Source: an uncultured Rhodospirillales bacterium
GTDB taxonomy: Bacteria > Pseudomonadota > Alphaproteobacteria > Acetobacterales > Acetobacteraceae
Direction of reading: 5' to 3'
Assembly: GCA_903865895.1 (NCBI GenBank)
Contig: CAIPLM010000048.1
Coordinates: 1-53,277 of the forward strand
Length of the DNA stretch: 53,277 nt
The position numbers and the translations under genes are program-made. Positions 40,124 to 50,222 of the stretch are shown here, one piece after another; position 1 is the stretch's first letter; the number at the start of each line of letters is the position of its first letter. The notes beneath the pieces are model-generated. The model saw nothing but the letters and a program-made list of their open reading frames with translations, was not told the origin of the DNA and made no database searches.

Positions 40124-41009
40124 AATGCACCCAGCGCCGCGCGGAGAGGAAGGCGAGCGCCGTCACCCCCGCGATTGCGATCACCAGCAGCCAAGCCAGC
40201 GCCGCCGCATAGCCCATGCGCAAATAACCGAACGCCTCCTGGTAGAGATACAGGGTGTAAAACAGCGTCGCGTTGATCGGCCCGCCCGTGCCGCCGCTGA
40301 TAATGAAGGCGGGGGTGAAGGCCTTGAAGGCGTCTATGGTCTGCACAACAAGGTTGAAGAATATCACCGGCGTCAGCAGCGGGGTGGTGATGCGCCAGAA
40401 CTGATACCACGGCGTCGCACCATCCAGGCTCGCCGCCTCATAGATGTCGCGCGGCAATTGCCGCAAACCGGCGAGAAAGATGATCATCGGCGAGCCGAAC
40501 TGCCACACGCTCAGCGCCACCAGCGTGTAGATCGCGGTATCCGGGTCCGACACCCAGGAGGGGCCGTGGATGCCGAATTGCAGCAGCACCTTGTTCAGCA
40601 GCCCATCGCCCGAAAACACCGTGCGCCACAACGTCGCGATCGCGACACTCGCGCCGAGCAATGACGGCAGATAGAACAGCGCCCGATACAGCGGCAGCCC
40701 GGCAATGCCGCGGTTCAGGATCATCGCAATCGCCAGCGCGAAGCCGAGCTTGAACGGCACTGACAGCGCGACATACAGCAACGTCACCCGCACCGATTCC
40801 GCCACCTTGCTGTCGGCGGTGAGAATGCGCACGTAGTTCGCTAGCCCCACCCAGCCAGGCGTGCCGATCAGGTCATAGTTCGTAAACGACAGCGCGAGCG
40901 AGGCCAGCGCCGGGCCCAATGTGAGCCCGAAGAAGCCCAAGAACCACGGCAGCAGGAAGATGTAGCCGGCCGGTATCCCCCGCCTTCGCGCTGTCGGCCG
41001 TCCTGCCAT
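40113..41009 (-). CDS. Sugar ABC importer permease (MalF/LacF type), second system
   Basis: 298 residues. The N-terminus RRRGIPAGYIFLLPWFLGFFGLTLGPALASLALSFTNYD and EAA loop YEAASLDGATPWYQFWRITTPLLTP are standard for MalF-like CUT1 permeases. The start at 41009 overlaps the binding-protein stop by one base (TAATG), so the two are coupled. The longer open frame to 41729 is antisense-like shadow inside the binding-protein gene. Confidence 0.93.
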   Translation of the reverse strand: MAGRPTARRRGIPAGYIFLLPWFLGFFGLTLGPALASLALSFTNYDLIGTPGWVGLANYVRILTADSKVAESVRVTLLYVALSVPFKLGFALAIAMILNRGIAGLPLYRALFYLPSLLGASVAIATLWRTVFSGDGLLNKVLLQFGIHGPSWVSDPDTAIYTLVALSVWQFGSPMIIFLAGLRQLPRDIYEAASLDGATPWYQFWRITTPLLTPVIFFNLVVQTIDAFKAFTPAFIISGGTGGPINATLFYTLYLYQEAFGYLRMGYAAALAWLLVIAIAGVTALAFLSARRWVHYEA

Positions 41010-42286
41010 TAGCCGCGGGAGATGATGTCGGTGGCGTCCTTCAGGAACTGCGACCCTGCCGCAGCCGGGGTGGCTTTCTTGAAGCCGACGGTTTCGTTGG
41101 TGCGCAGCAGCAGGGTCAGCACTTCGCCGGCGCCCTTCGGCGGGGGCGGGGGCAGCGGCGAGACCACTGGGGCGATTTCCGCGATGTAGCTGGACATGCG
41201 GGTCGCCATGGCATCGAGCGAGGGGGCGATCACCTCGCGGACTTTCTTGGAGGCGGGGATGCCGCGCTCCACGCCGAGCAGCTTGCCCGCCTCGGTATCG
41301 GCGATGAAGAAGCTCATAAGCTTTACGGCCTCTTCCTTGTTGCGGGTGGTGGCGGCGATCGAGAGCATTTGCGAGGGCTTGAGATACTGGCCCGATTTCG
41401 GATTGCCCTTGGTGGCGGGATACATCGCGAGATCGAGCTTCTTCTTGTTGACGGCCTGGTAGCCGACGAGCTGATTGGAGTTGGCGAAGCCGACGAGGGC
41501 CTTGCCGAGGGTGAGCACGGAGGTATCGACATCGAGCTTGTCGAGCGCCTGCACCTCGGGCGGCACGCAGGCACCGATGGCGCGCATTTCGGCCCAATAG
41601 GCGAACCAGTCCGCCATGTCGGCGGCTGACGCACCGAACTTGCCTTCGGCGGTGTACATCTCCTTGCCGCGCCCGCGCAGCCAGACTTCGAGCGCGGGGC
41701 CGGAGCCGCCGGCGTCTGTGCTGCCCCACACGCCGTCCTTCTTCAGCGCCTTAGTGGCGGCCGCCATGCGGGTGGCGAAATCCTCCCAGGTGACCGGCCA
41801 GGCCAGCGGCGCGAGGCCGAGCGCGTCGAAGCTCTCGCGGTCATAGACGATGGAGGTGGAGTTGAGGCCGAGCGAGACGCCATAGATCTTGCCATCCACC
41901 TTGCCGCCATCGATCGAGGCGGCATCGAAGCCCGATAGGTCGAGCTCCTTGCCGACATAGGAGTCGAGCGCCAGCAGGCCGCCGCGGCGGGCGTATTCGA
42001 AGATGTAGCCGTAATCCATCTGCACCACGTCGGGCATGTTGCGCCCGGCGGCCTGGGTGGCGAGGCGCGTCCAGTAATCGCCCCAGCCGACGGTTTCACC
42101 GGCCACCGCGATGCTGGGGTGGGTCTTGGTATAGAGTTCGGCGGTCTTGTTGGTGCGCTCGGCGCGCTCCACGCCGCCCCACCAGTACAGCCGAAGCCGG
42201 GTCGCGGCCTGAGCCTGGGCGCGCGCGGCGATCAGTGCGGCGGTGGTGCCCAGCAGCGCGCGCCGGCCGATCTCAATCGTTCCCAT
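41009..42286 (-). CDS. Sugar-binding protein of the second ABC importer (family 1)
   Basis: 425 residues. The N-terminus IEIGRRALLGTTAALIAARAQAQA contains a twin-arginine pair before the hydrophobic stretch, so Tat or Sec export is possible, cut after AQA. The mature start LRLYWWGGVERAERTNKTAELYTKTHPSIAVAGE is a typical family 1 sugar-binding opening; then MPDVVQMDYGYIFEYARRGGLLALDSYV. A PLPPPPPKGAGE proline run occurs near the C-terminus. Of two ATGs, 42286 is preferred because GGGGGA lies six bases ahead. First gene of the operon, divergent from a dehydrogenase gene. Confidence 0.92.
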   Translation of the reverse strand: MGTIEIGRRALLGTTAALIAARAQAQAATRLRLYWWGGVERAERTNKTAELYTKTHPSIAVAGETVGWGDYWTRLATQAAGRNMPDVVQMDYGYIFEYARRGGLLALDSYVGKELDLSGFDAASIDGGKVDGKIYGVSLGLNSTSIVYDRESFDALGLAPLAWPVTWEDFATRMAAATKALKKDGVWGSTDAGGSGPALEVWLRGRGKEMYTAEGKFGASAADMADWFAYWAEMRAIGACVPPEVQALDKLDVDTSVLTLGKALVGFANSNQLVGYQAVNKKKLDLAMYPATKGNPKSGQYLKPSQMLSIAATTRNKEEAVKLMSFFIADTEAGKLLGVERGIPASKKVREVIAPSLDAMATRMSSYIAEIAPVVSPLPPPPPKGAGEVLTLLLRTNETVGFKKATPAAAGSQFLKDATDIISRG

Positions 42287-42390
42287 GGGCATTCCCCCTT
42301 TGCTGTATTGCCGCCTGTGACGGCTGTTCTGAGTGACGTATAGGACGACCCGGCAGCGCCGCGCCATCCCTTCGATGCCGGTGCGAACAC

Positions 42391-42407
42391 AAAGGAGGCC
42401 GGATTTG
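42391..42407 (+). promoter_or_regulatory. Strong ribosome site selecting a TTG start
   Basis: AAAGGAGG (42391-42398) stands six bases before TTG at 42405, which begins LEQVKRSYAIVGLG. The Rossmann loop follows at once, so earlier in-frame starts give an unnatural extension. The rest of the 118-base divergent spacer (42287-42404) shows no clear promoter or operator to me. Confidence 0.7.
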
Positions 42408-43793
42408 GAGCAGGTGAAACGCAGCTACGCGATCGTCGGCCTCGGGCATCGATCCTACATGTATCTCGGCGCCCTGCTCGGCGCCCATGCGGCGGATGGA
42501 AGCCTCGTCGGCCTGTGCGACAGCAACCAGGGCCGTCTCGCAACCGCGATCCGCACGGCGGCCGATGCCGGCGTCAGCGTGCCGGGCTATGATGCCGCGG
42601 GGTTCGATCGCATGCTGGCCGAAACACGGCCGGACCGGGTGATCGTCACCGTGCCCGATCTGCTGCACGCCGATTACATCGTGCGTGCGCTGGAGGCCGG
42701 CTGCGACGTGATCACCGAGAAGCCGCTCACCACCGATCCCGCGATGACCGCGCGGATCCTCGCGGCCAAGCAGGCCAGCGGGCGGGCGGTGGTCGTCGGC
42801 TTCAACTACCGCTTCTCCCCGGTGCGCACGCTGCTGAAACAGGTGCTGATGAGCGGCATCATCGGCCACGTGAAGAATGTCACCTTCGAGTGGCTGCTCG
42901 ATACCCACCATGGCACCGATTACTTCCGCCGCTGGCACCGCACAAAGGCGAACTCCGGCGGCCTGTTCGTGCACAAGGCGACCCATCATTTCGATCTCCT
43001 GAACTGGTGGCTCGGCACCGTGCCGAAGCGCGTCACCGCCGTAGGGCGGCGTGTATTCTACCGCCCGGAGATGGGCGACGCGCTGGGCCTCACCGATCGC
43101 GGGCCGCGCTGCACTGGCTGCCCCGCATTCAACCGCTGCGGCTTCCGCCTCGATGTGGCGGCCAGCGATCATCTGCGCACACTCTACGCCGAGGCGGAGC
43201 AGCATGACGGCTATCTGCGCGATGCCTGCGTGTTCAGCCCCGATATCGACATCGAGGATTCGATGAACGCCGTCATCGAATACGAGGGCGATATCGTCGC
43301 CAACTACGCGCTCACGGCCTACAACCCCTGCGAGGGCTACCGCGTCACCTTCGATGGCACGCGGGGGCGGGCGGAGTTGCACAATGTCGAGCGCCCCGCG
43401 GTGAACCCGGATGGTTCGCTGCCGCGCCCGGCGGTGCCCGAGGAGAACCGCATCACGGTGCAGCCGCATTTCGCGCGGCCCTATGTGCTGGCGCTGCCCA
43501 GCGCCGGCGGCCTGCATGGCGGGGGGGATGCGGTGATGCTGAAGCGGCTGTTCGGTACGCCGAGCAATGACCAGTACGGCCATGTCGCAGATGAGCGGGC
43601 AGGGGCCTGGTCGGCCATGGTGGGCATGGCGGCCAATGCCTCGCTCGCCAGTGGCGCGGCGGTGCTGCTCACCGATCTCGTCGCCGATGCGCCGCGGCCC
43701 GACCACGCGCCGGCGCCATTCGGCCCGCAGGCGGTGTGGCAGCACTTCGATGCGGCGCGCTATCCCTTCCTCGAGGGCGCCACAATCCTTTGA
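42405..43793 (+). CDS. Gfo/Idh/MocA-family oxidoreductase with a cysteine-rich insert
   Basis: 462 residues. NAD(P)-dependent dehydrogenase: Rossmann loop YAIVGLGHRSYMYLG, the EKP motif VITEKPLTTD near residue 103, VVVGFNYRFSPV and HKATHHFDLLNWWLG with likely catalytic His residues. An insert near residues 234-246 has C-x2-C-x5-C (PRCTGCPAFNRCGF), a metal-site-like element seen in one branch of the family. Such enzymes oxidise sugars or inositols, or act as redox glycosidases. It starts at TTG with a strong ribosome site. It is followed 87 bases later by the family-5 importer, suggesting it handles the imported compound. Confidence 0.88.
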   Translation: MEQVKRSYAIVGLGHRSYMYLGALLGAHAADGSLVGLCDSNQGRLATAIRTAADAGVSVPGYDAAGFDRMLAETRPDRVIVTVPDLLHADYIVRALEAGCDVITEKPLTTDPAMTARILAAKQASGRAVVVGFNYRFSPVRTLLKQVLMSGIIGHVKNVTFEWLLDTHHGTDYFRRWHRTKANSGGLFVHKATHHFDLLNWWLGTVPKRVTAVGRRVFYRPEMGDALGLTDRGPRCTGCPAFNRCGFRLDVAASDHLRTLYAEAEQHDGYLRDACVFSPDIDIEDSMNAVIEYEGDIVANYALTAYNPCEGYRVTFDGTRGRAELHNVERPAVNPDGSLPRPAVPEENRITVQPHFARPYVLALPSAGGLHGGGDAVMLKRLFGTPSNDQYGHVADERAGAWSAMVGMAANASLASGAAVLLTDLVADAPRPDHAPAPFGPQAVWQHFDAARYPFLEGATIL

Positions 43794-43880
43794 ACGGCGC
43801 ATCGAATGGTTGACGGCACCGGGGCGGGGCGTCACTTTCCCGGCCAAGAAAATTCCACACAATCGCATTGGGAGGCTCAG

Positions 43881-45836
43881 ATGACCGACACTTCGCCGGC
43901 CGATCGGCTCGATACCGCGGCCACCAGCCGCCGCTCCGTTCTCGCTGGCTTCGCCGGCGCCGCCGCCATGGGCGTGCCTGGCGTCGCCTTGGCGCAGGAG
44001 GCCAAGGAGGCTCCGGCGCTGGCCAAGCTGGTCGCCGATGGCAAACTGCCCAAGCTCGCCGACCGCCTGCCGGCCAAGCCGTTGGTGGTCACCCCGATCG
44101 AGACCTCCGGCACCTATGGCGGCCAGCTCCGCCGCGGCCTGCGCGGCAGTGCCGACCATAACGGCATCCTGCGCATGGTCGGCAACCAGGGCCTGGTGCG
44201 CTGGAACATGGAATTCACCCAGGTGCTGCCCAATGTGGTGGAGAGCTGGGAGGTCAACGAGGCCTCCACCGTCTTCACTTTCAAGCTGCGCGCGGGCATG
44301 CGCTGGTCCGACGGGCATCCGTTCACCGCGGATGACATCGTGTTTTCCATCGAGGATTGCTGCAAGAATTCCGAGCTTTACCGCTCCGTGCCCTCGCCGC
44401 TGGTGATCGCCAACAAGCCGGGCACCGCGACCAAGATTGACGACACCACGGTGCGCATCGCCTTCGAGGCGCCCTATGCGCTGTTCCTCGAAATCATGGC
44501 GACCCCGCTCGGCCAGCACCCCACGCTGTTCCCCAAGCACTACGCGAGCCGCTTCCACCCCAAGTACAACGCGGGGGTGGCCGATCTCGTGAAGGCCGCC
44601 AACGTGGCGGATTGGGGCGCCCTGTTCCGCGCCAAACTCGGCGACATTGAAATCCCGGCGCGCTGGGGCAACCCGGAGAAGCCGACGCTCGACCCCTGGG
44701 TGGTCGAAGAGCCCTATACAGGCGGCGCGACGCGGGTGCTGATGCGGCGCAACCCGTATTTCTGGCAGGTCGATCCGCAGGGGCGGCAGCTGCCCTATAT
44801 CGACGCGATCAATTTTGGCATCTCGCAGGACGTCGAATCCCTGATGCTCGACGCGATCTCCGGCAAGCTCGACATCCAGGACCGCCATATCGACACGCTG
44901 CAGAACAAGCCCACGCTGAGCCAGAACATGGCCAAGGGCGGCTACCGGCTGATCGAGCTGGTCAATTCCGGTTCGCAGCAGTGCCAGATCTACTTCAACA
45001 TGACGCACAAGGACCCGAAAATGCGGGCCATGTTCGCCAATAAGGAGTTCCGTCAGGCGCTCTCGCTCGGCATCGATCGCGCCGAGATCATCGAGCTGGT
45101 TTATCTCGGCCAGTCCGAGCCCTATCAGGCCGGCCCCCGGCCCGGCCACCCCTGGCATCACGCCGCTCTCGCCAAGCAGTTCACCGATCACGATACCGCC
45201 AAGGCCAACGCGATGCTGGACCGCATCGGCTACGGCAAGAAGAACGCGCAGGGCCAGCGCCTGCACCCCGATGGCAGCAAGATCTTCTTCGCGATTGACG
45301 TCATCCCCACGCTCTACCCTGATCTGGTCGATACGCTGGAGTTGGTGAAGCGCCACTGGGCGGAGATCGGTATTGACTGCAAGGTCAACACCATCGAGCG
45401 CGCGCTCTACTACACGCGCGGCGATAACAACGAGCATGATGTTGCGGTGTGGCCGGGTTCGGGCGGGCTCGACCCGATGCTCGATCCGCGCGATTTCTTC
45501 GCCCAGCACCCTCAGGGCTCCCGCTACGCGATCCCCTGGACGCAGTGGTACGTCTCCAACGGCAAGGAAGGCGAGGCGCCGCCGGACGGCCAGAAGCAGC
45601 GCATGAAGTTGTTCGACGAGGCCCGTGGCACCGCCGATCTCGCCAAGCGCGGCGCTGCGATGAAGCAGTTGTTCGACCTCACGGCCGAGGCCTTCGAGAC
45701 GGTCGGCGTCTGCCTCGCGGTCAATGCCTTCGGCATCGCCAACACCAAGCTGCGCAACGTGCCCAAGAAGATGCCGGCCTCCTGGAGCTGGCCGAATCCT
45801 GGCCCGGCGATGCCGCAACAATTCTTCTTCGGCTGA
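43881..45836 (+). CDS. Family 5 solute-binding protein (peptide/oligosaccharide ABC importer)
   Basis: 651 residues. Twin-arginine-type signal SRRSVLAGFAGAAAMGVPGVALAQ, unusual but not rare for this family. Mature protein with the family 5 pattern: TYGGQLRRGLRG, NVVESWEVNEASTVFTFKLRAGMRWSDGHPFTADDIVFSIED and DKFRQAL-like NKEFRQALSLGIDRAEIIEL. It starts at ATG 43881 after GGGAGG. Family 5 proteins bind di/oligopeptides, nickel or, in many plant-associated bacteria, oligosaccharides; neighbours (dehydrogenase before, glycan genes upstream) favour a sugar-type ligand. Confidence 0.93.
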   Translation: MTDTSPADRLDTAATSRRSVLAGFAGAAAMGVPGVALAQEAKEAPALAKLVADGKLPKLADRLPAKPLVVTPIETSGTYGGQLRRGLRGSADHNGILRMVGNQGLVRWNMEFTQVLPNVVESWEVNEASTVFTFKLRAGMRWSDGHPFTADDIVFSIEDCCKNSELYRSVPSPLVIANKPGTATKIDDTTVRIAFEAPYALFLEIMATPLGQHPTLFPKHYASRFHPKYNAGVADLVKAANVADWGALFRAKLGDIEIPARWGNPEKPTLDPWVVEEPYTGGATRVLMRRNPYFWQVDPQGRQLPYIDAINFGISQDVESLMLDAISGKLDIQDRHIDTLQNKPTLSQNMAKGGYRLIELVNSGSQQCQIYFNMTHKDPKMRAMFANKEFRQALSLGIDRAEIIELVYLGQSEPYQAGPRPGHPWHHAALAKQFTDHDTAKANAMLDRIGYGKKNAQGQRLHPDGSKIFFAIDVIPTLYPDLVDTLELVKRHWAEIGIDCKVNTIERALYYTRGDNNEHDVAVWPGSGGLDPMLDPRDFFAQHPQGSRYAIPWTQWYVSNGKEGEAPPDGQKQRMKLFDEARGTADLAKRGAAMKQLFDLTAEAFETVGVCLAVNAFGIANTKLRNVPKKMPASWSWPNPGPAMPQQFFFG

Positions 45837-45857
45837 GACCAGGGTAGGCGCCGGGCC

Positions 45858-46844
45858 ATGTTGCTCTTCATCGCCCGGCGCCTGCTGTGGATGATCCCGT
45901 CGCTCGCGGTGATCAGCGTGCTCGCCTTCGTGCTGATCCGTCTGCCGCCAGGCGATTTCGTCACCAACTACATCGCCACGCTCGCCGCATCGAACGAGGT
46001 GGTGGACCAGAACACCGCGGCCGAACTGCGCGCCCGCTTCGGGCTCGATCAGCCGATGATCGTGCAGTACTGGAAATGGATCAGCGGCATCGTCTTCCGC
46101 GGCGATTTCGGCTTCAGCTTCGAATGGCAGCAGCCTGTGGGTGACCTCATCTGGGAGCGCATGGGCCTCACCTTGCTGCTGACCTTCTCCACCCTGCTGG
46201 TCACCTGGGCGATCGCGCTGCCGATCGGCGTCTATTCGGCGGTGAAGAAATACTCCTTCGGCGATTACTTCGCGACCTTCTTCAGCTTCCTTGGCCTCGC
46301 CATCCCCTCCTTCCTCCTCGCGCTCGTGCTGATGTACGTGGCCGCGATGTATTTCGGCCAGGACGTCGGCGGCCTGTTCTCCGAGCAATATCTCACCGCG
46401 CCCTGGAGCCTCGCCAAGGTGTGGGACCTGATGAGCCATATCTGGATCGCCGTGGTGATCCTCGCGGTCTCCGGCACGGCGAGCCTGATCCGCATCATGC
46501 GCGCCAACATGCTCGATGAGCTCGGCAAACCCTACGTCACCACCGCCCGCGCCAAGGGCCTGTCCGAATTCCGCCTGCTGGTGAAATACCCCGTGCGGCT
46601 CGCGCTCAACCCGTTCATCTCCACCATCGCCTGGCTGCTGCCCAACCTCGTCTCGGGCTCCATCATCGTCGCCATCGTGCTCAACCTGCCCACCGCCGGG
46701 CCGCTGCTGCTGCAATCGCTGATGAGCCAGGACATGTATCTCGCCGGCGCCTTCGTGCTGCTGATCTGCGCCCTCACCCTGGTCGGCACCCTCATCAGCG
46801 ACGTGCTGCTGGCGCTCGCCGATCCGCGCATCCGGCTGGAATAG
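45858..46844 (+). CDS. Dpp/Opp-type ABC permease (DppB-like)
   Basis: 328 residues, six helices, starting LFIARRLLWMIPSLAVISVLAFVLIRLPPGDF, the fingerprint of DppB/OppB. A periplasmic loop follows, then the EAA-like region MRANMLDELGKPYVTTARAKGLSEFRLLVKYPVRLALNP. It starts 21 bases after the binding-protein stop. Partner of the next gene in the inner membrane. Confidence 0.94.
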   Translation: MLLFIARRLLWMIPSLAVISVLAFVLIRLPPGDFVTNYIATLAASNEVVDQNTAAELRARFGLDQPMIVQYWKWISGIVFRGDFGFSFEWQQPVGDLIWERMGLTLLLTFSTLLVTWAIALPIGVYSAVKKYSFGDYFATFFSFLGLAIPSFLLALVLMYVAAMYFGQDVGGLFSEQYLTAPWSLAKVWDLMSHIWIAVVILAVSGTASLIRIMRANMLDELGKPYVTTARAKGLSEFRLLVKYPVRLALNPFISTIAWLLPNLVSGSIIVAIVLNLPTAGPLLLQSLMSQDMYLAGAFVLLICALTLVGTLISDVLLALADPRIRLE

Positions 46845-46847
46845 ACG

Positions 46848-47968
46848 ATGTCCGACACCGCGCTTGCCGCCCCGCCCGCCCGCTTCGTCGTCGCCTCGCA
46901 ATGGCTGCTGATGTGGTGGGCCTTCCGCCGCCACAAGCTCGCCATGGCCGGGCTGATCGTCACCGCTGCGCTCTACATCATCGCCGCCGTGCCCGGCTTC
47001 TTCGCGGTCAACGACCCGGCGAAGCAGAACGCCCGCACCGCCTTCCACCCCCCCCAGGCCATCCATTTTCTGGAATGGACCGATAGCGCGCTCCCCTCGC
47101 TCCGCCCCTACATCCACCCCTACGTGCTGAAGCGGGATCCGGTGAGCCTCGCCTCGATCTACGCCGAGGATCGCGGCCGCAAAATCTATCTGAGCCTGTT
47201 CGCCGAGGGCTACGAATACAGCGTTTTCGGCCTGTTCACCACACGCACGCATCTCTTCGCCTCCCAGGATGCCCGCCAGCCCCTCTTCCCCTTCGGGGCG
47301 GACCGGCTCGGCCGCTGCGTTTTCAGCCGCATCATGCAGGGCGCGCAGATTTCGCTGACGGTGGGGCTGATCGGCGTGTTCCTCTCGCTGCTGATCGGCG
47401 TCGTCATCGGCGGCATTTCCGGCTATTACGGAGGCAGGCTCGATTTCGCCCTCCAGCGCGTGGTGGAATTCGTGCTCGCCTTGCCGACCATCCCGATCTG
47501 GCTCGCCATGGCCGCGGCCCTGCCGCATGACTGGCCGGCGGCGCTGAACTATTTCTGCATCACCCTGATCCTTTCCCTCACCGGCTGGGCCCAACTCGCC
47601 CGCGTGGTGCGCGGCCGCTTCCTCAGCCTGCGCACCGAGGAATTCGTCACCGCCGCCCGGCTCGATGGCGCCTCCGAGGCACGGGTGATTTTCCGCCACA
47701 TGCTGCCGAGCTTCGCCTCCCACATCATCGCCTCGATGACGCTCGCCATCCCCGCGATGATCCTGGCGGAAACCTCGCTTTCCTTCCTCGGCCTCGGCCT
47801 GCAACCGCCGACGATCTCCTGGGGCGTGCTGCTGCGCGAGGCGCAGAACATCCGCTCCATCGCCACCGCCCCCTGGCTCTTCGCGCCCGGCGTCGCCGTG
47901 GTGATCGCGGTGATCGCGCTGAACTTCCTCGGCGACGGGCTGCGTGACGCGGCGGACCCGTACAACAA

Positions 47969-47972
<4 letters not shown>
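46848..47972 (+). CDS. Dpp/Opp-type ABC permease (DppC-like), with enlarged N-terminal loop
   Basis: 374 residues, about 70 longer than typical DppC. After the first helix (KLAMAGLIVTAALYIIAAVPGFFAV) there is a large loop with HPPQAIHFLEWTD and GYEYSVFGLFTTRTHLF, as in the long OppC-like subgroup that pairs with 650-residue binding proteins. The core has FPFGADRLGRCVFSRIMQGAQISLTVGLIG and the EAA region EEFVTAARLDGASEARVIFRHMLPS. Its stop overlaps the ATPase GTG start by 4 bases. Confidence 0.93.
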
Positions 47973-49655
<1,683 letters not shown>

Positions 49656-49666
<11 letters not shown>

Positions 49667-50149
49667 CAACAAAATAGGCGTGCAAAATCCCGCCACCCCA
49701 GAGCCGATTTTTTCGTGCGGCGCCGTCTCGCGGATCACCACGCGCGGGAAGCCGGTATCGTCAGACCGCGCGGGACGCGGCCACGTCATGACGCGCCTTC
49801 GCCGGCATGCAAGCACCTGATCGTCGCGGACCACCGCGCGCACCCGGCGCCGCTGCGCCGGCTGAGCCGTGCGGGCGTGCGGGGTGGCGGATGCAGTACG
49901 GCGCGGCTCCGCCACCGGTGGAATCGGTGCATCGGGCGCGACCGTGGCAAAGCCCCCTTCGGCCAGCTTCTCCAGTACATCGAGCAGCCCGCACAGCGCG
50001 GTGAGTTGCGTCAGCCACGCCGGCACGGCCCGCGGCAGCCACCGCTGCAACTGGGCAGCCAGCAGCAGCAGCGGGCCGAGCAGCACCCGCCGATGCCGCA
50101 CAAAGGCGACAAGGCAGGCGTGGGCCGGGGAGAGGGACGTCATGTTCAT
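49656..50149 (-). pseudogene. Possible small orphan gene, apparently frameshifted
   Basis: The 556-base space 49667-50222 has no obvious gene, but the minus strand opens at ATG 50149 (MNMTSLSPAHACLVAFV) with a hydrophobic helix (VLLGPLLLLAAQL) and a leucine-rich LTQLTALCGLLDVLEKLAEGG, then an Arg/Pro/Ala-rich tail. That frame never stops sensibly, running on antisense through the ATPase gene. A different frame ends ARKNRLWGGGILHAYFVANS with a stop at 49656-49658, which has the look of a natural C-terminus. One frameshift near 49700-49760 would join them. The upstream AT-rich patch 50140-50225 could hold its promoter. Function unknown; reality uncertain. Confidence 0.35.
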
Positions 50150-50222
50150 GGTTTGTTTATGCCGCATCGTCCCAAATGCGGCAAAGGAATTGATCGCTAT
50201 TTTCCGTTAATTCCACATATGT

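Noticed and set aside
42273-47804. Very long minus-strand open frame (about 1843 codons)
   Set aside because: It runs antisense through five well-supported plus-strand genes, has His/Gly/Asp/Arg-rich low-complexity translation and no family motif. High GC codon use creates such stop-free antisense frames.
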